Assembly: GCF_002778285.1 (NCBI RefSeq)
Contig: NZ_NESM01000002.1
Location: 124,001-188,000, forward strand
DNA length: 64,000 nucleotides
Origin: Limnohabitans sp. 15K
GTDB lineage: Bacteria; Pseudomonadota; Gammaproteobacteria; Burkholderiales; Burkholderiaceae_C
Direction of reading: 5' to 3'
The position numbers and the translations under genes were made by a program. Shown piece after piece: positions 62,082-64,000 of the stretch (its first letter is position 1; each line of letters opens with the position of its first letter). The notes below the pieces were generated by a model, which ran no database searches, was not told where the DNA came from, and saw nothing but the letters and a program-made list of their open reading frames with translations.

Positions 62082-64000
62082 TCAGTAAGCCTGACCCAAC
62101 TGGCTCAAGATGCCGGGGTTCTCGAGCGTCGAGATGTCTTGTGTGATCTCTTCGCCTTTGGCCAGCGAACGCAGCAGGCGGCGCATGATCTTGCCCGAAC
62201 GGGTCTTGGGCAGGTTTTCGCCAAAGCGGATGTCCTTGGGCTTGGCGATCGGGCCGATTTCTTTGGCGATGTGGTCGCGAAGTTGCTTGGCAATCGCCTT
62301 GCCTTCGTCGGTGTTGGGCAGCGATCGCTTGAGCACCACAAAGGCGCAAATTGCTTCACCGGTGGTGTCGTCAGGGCGCCCCACCACGGCGGCTTCGGCA
62401 ACCAGCTCGGTGCAGCTGACCAAGGCCGATTCGATTTCCATCGTGCCCATGCGGTGCCCCGACACGTTCAGCACGTCGTCGATGCGGCCCGTGATGGTGA
62501 AGTAACCGGTTTTCTCGTCCCGGATCGAGCCGTCGCCTGCCAAGTAGTACTTGCCCTTGAAGTCTTCTGGGTAATAGCTTTTCTTGAAGCGCTCAGGGTC
62601 GCCCCAGATGTTGCGGATCATGGAAGGCCATGGTTTTTTCACGACCAAAATGCCGCCTTGGCCATTGGGCATGTCTTTGCCGGTTTCGTCCACGATGGCG
62701 GCCTGGATGCCTGGGAAAGGCAGCGTGCACGAGCCAGGCACCATGGGCGTGACGCCAGGCAGCGGCGTGATCATGTGGCCACCGGTTTCGGTTTGCCAGA
62801 AGGTGTCCACGATCGGGCAATTGCCGCCACCGACATGCTGGTGGTACCACTCCCAAGCAGCGGGGTTGATCGGCTCGCCGACCGAACCCAGCAAACGCAG
62901 GCTGGAGAGGTCATAGCTCTTGGGGTGCACCGCGTCGTTGGCTTCTGCGGCTTTGATGAGCGAACGGATGGCGGTAGGTGCTGTGTAGAAGATGGTGGCT
63001 TTGTGGTCCTGGATCATCTTCCAGAAACGGCCAGCGTCGGGGTAAGTGGGCACGCCCTCGAACACGATTTCAGTACCGCCCAGAGCCAAGGGGCCATAGG
63101 TAATGTAGGTGTGGCCCGTGACCCAGCCGATGTCGGCGGTGCACCAGAACACGTCATCAGCTTTCAAATCGAACGTCCATTTTGTGGTCAGCGCCGCGTG
63201 CAGCAAGTAGCCGCCCGTGCTGTGTTGCACACCTTTGGGCTTGCCGGTGGAGCCCGAGGTGTAGAGCAAGAACAGGGGGTGTTCGGCGCTCACCCACTCT
63301 GGCTCGCAGGTGGTGGCTTGCTGGTCGGCCAAGTCGGCCATCCACTGGTCGCGGCCAGCGGTCATGGCGATGTCGGCACCCGAGCGCTTCACAACCAAGA
63401 CATTCTTGATCGAGCCGCAGCCGCCCAAACCAATGGCTTCGTCCACGATGGACTTGAGGGGCAGCAGCTTGCCGCCGCGCACCTGGTTGTCGGCGGTGAT
63501 CACGGCGACAGCGCCTGTGTCTTCGATGCGGTCACGCAGCGACTGGGCCGAAAATCCACCGAACACCACCGAGTGGGTCGCGCCGATGCGGGCGCAAGCT
63601 TGCATGGCCGCCACGCCTTCGATGGACATGGAGATGTAGATGACCACGCGGTCACCCTTTTGGATGCCCAGGCTTTTCAAGGCGTTGGCGTATTGGCAGG
63701 TTTTGGCCAGCAGCTGGCTGTAGGTGACCTTGGTCACTTCGCCACCGTCGGCTTCAAAGATGATGGCGGTCTTGTCGCCCAGGCCTTTTTCGACGTTGCG
63801 GTCCAGGCAGTTGTAAGAGGCGTTCAGGGTGCCGTCTTCGAACCACTTGAAGAAAGGCGCGTTGGATTCGTCGAGCACCTTGGTGAAAGGGGTCTTCCAG
63901 CTGATCAGTTCCTTCGCCAGACGACCCCAATAGCCCTGGTAGTCGGTTTCGGCTTCTTTGCACAGGGCTTCGTAAGCCGCCATGCCTGAAATATTGGCGT
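62082..64000 (-). CDS. acs: Acetyl-CoA synthetase (5' end beyond the window)
   Basis: Activates acetate to acetyl-CoA through acetyl-AMP. About 638 residues are visible; the frame continues past position 64000 (codons for ANISG precede MAAYEALC), so the true N-terminus, about 15-25 residues more, is cut off. ANL-superfamily motifs: [61 protein letters not shown]. The catalytic Lys in [15 protein letters not shown] is the site of acetylation control by Pat/CobB-type enzymes. It feeds the glyoxylate shunt enzyme aceA at the other end of the window. Confidence 0.97.
   Translation of the reverse strand, partial: ANISGMAAYEALCKEAETDYQGYWGRLAKELISWKTPFTKVLDESNAPFFKWFEDGTLNASYNCLDRNVEKGLGDKTAIIFEADGGEVTKVTYSQLLAKTCQYANALKSLGIQKGDRVVIYISMSIEGVAAMQACARIGATHSVVFGGFSAQSLRDRIEDTGAVAVITADNQVRGGKLLPLKSIVDEAIGLGGCGSIKNVLVVKRSGADIAMTAGRDQWMADLADQQATTCEPEWVSAEHPLFLLYTSGSTGKPKGVQHSTGGYLLHAALTTKWTFDLKADDVFWCTADIGWVTGHTYITYGPLALGGTEIVFEGVPTYPDAGRFWKMIQDHKATIFYTAPTAIRSLIKAAEANDAVHPKSYDLSSLRLLGSVGEPINPAAWEWYHQHVGGGNCPIVDTFWQTETGGHMITPLPGVTPMVPGSCTLPFPGIQAAIVDETGKDMPNGQGGILVVKKPWPSMIRNIWGDPERFKKSYYPEDFKGKYYLAGDGSIRDEKTGYFTITGRIDDVLNVSGHRMGTMEIESALVSCTELVAEAAVVGRPDDTTGEAICAFVVLKRSLPNTDEGKAIAKQLRDHIAKEIGPIAKPKDIRFGENLPKTRSGKIMRRLLRSLAKGEEITQDISTLENPGILSQLGQAY

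Overview
The window reads as chromosome of a betaproteobacterium of the order Burkholderiales, most likely family Comamonadaceae (a freshwater Limnohabitans/Rhodoferax-like organism). The grounds are gene content and order: thrS-infC-rpmI-rplT-pheS, alaA-hom-thrC running into molybdenum-cofactor genes, arginine-type EF-P with EarP, a phasin, a Bug/TctC binding protein, the glyoxylate-shunt lyase aceA, and protein sequences typical of that family. It is dense, mostly ordinary chromosome with many 4-bp ATGA-type gene overlaps. I see no IS element, prophage, rRNA operon or CRISPR array.

Left part (1-22.8 kb). On the minus strand lies the translation operon thrS-infC-rpmI-rplT-pheS (pheT would follow outside the window), preceded by aceA with two tandem palindromic operators. 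Next come a histone-H1-like SWIB protein (+), a thiamine-diphosphate enzyme (-) and clpB (-) with a sigma-32-type promoter. A second minus-strand operon alaA-hom-thrC-moeA-moaD-moaE joins alanine/threonine synthesis to molybdopterin synthesis. A Mth938-like gene, a PrxQ/Bcp peroxiredoxin and a PIN-PhoH protein lie on the plus strand, converging on dnaB.

Middle (22.8-38.5 kb). A periplasmic molybdenum hydroxylase (iorB-iorA type) is followed by a small GIY-YIG protein, tRNA-His, ppiD, tRNA-Val, a tartrate dehydrogenase-like gene, a DMT exporter, pgsA and uvrC. Then comes the only clearly accessory stretch. The EF-P arginine rhamnosyltransferase earP and its substrate gene efp, commonly neighbours, are separated by about 3.5 kb. 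That stretch holds a secreted caspase-like protein with an A+T-rich unknown N-terminal domain and a 144-bp-repeat coiled coil, a nonsense-riddled YeeE/YedE fragment, a second truncated copy of the earP 3' end, and a YoeB/YefM-type toxin-antitoxin pair. This is the most unusual region of the window.

Right part (38.5-64 kb). It starts with a LOG-family gene (+). A long minus-strand run follows in the transcription order HDAC-like, thioesterase, nitroreductase, fused LivH-LivM, LivG, LivF, pncB, nhaD, D-2-hydroxyacid dehydrogenase, rmuC and an MFS transporter. Then come a phasin with a palindromic operator, a patatin-like lipoprotein, and a Fur-box-controlled iron-binding protein plus di-haem peroxidase. 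After these are ahpC-ahpF with an OxyR-type site, a DUF423 protein, a short-chain dehydrogenase behind a LiuR-like palindrome, a gamma-glutamyltranspeptidase, a TctC-type binding protein, and acs, which is cut by the window end.

Functionally, acs, aceA, the phasin and the short-chain dehydrogenase suggest growth on acetate, fatty acids or branched-chain acids with polyhydroxyalkanoate storage. ahpCF, Bcp, the di-haem peroxidase and clpB form a stress layer. The moe/moa genes supply a cofactor precursor for enzymes such as the iorAB-type hydroxylase. All calls are from reading the sequence; no database search was run.
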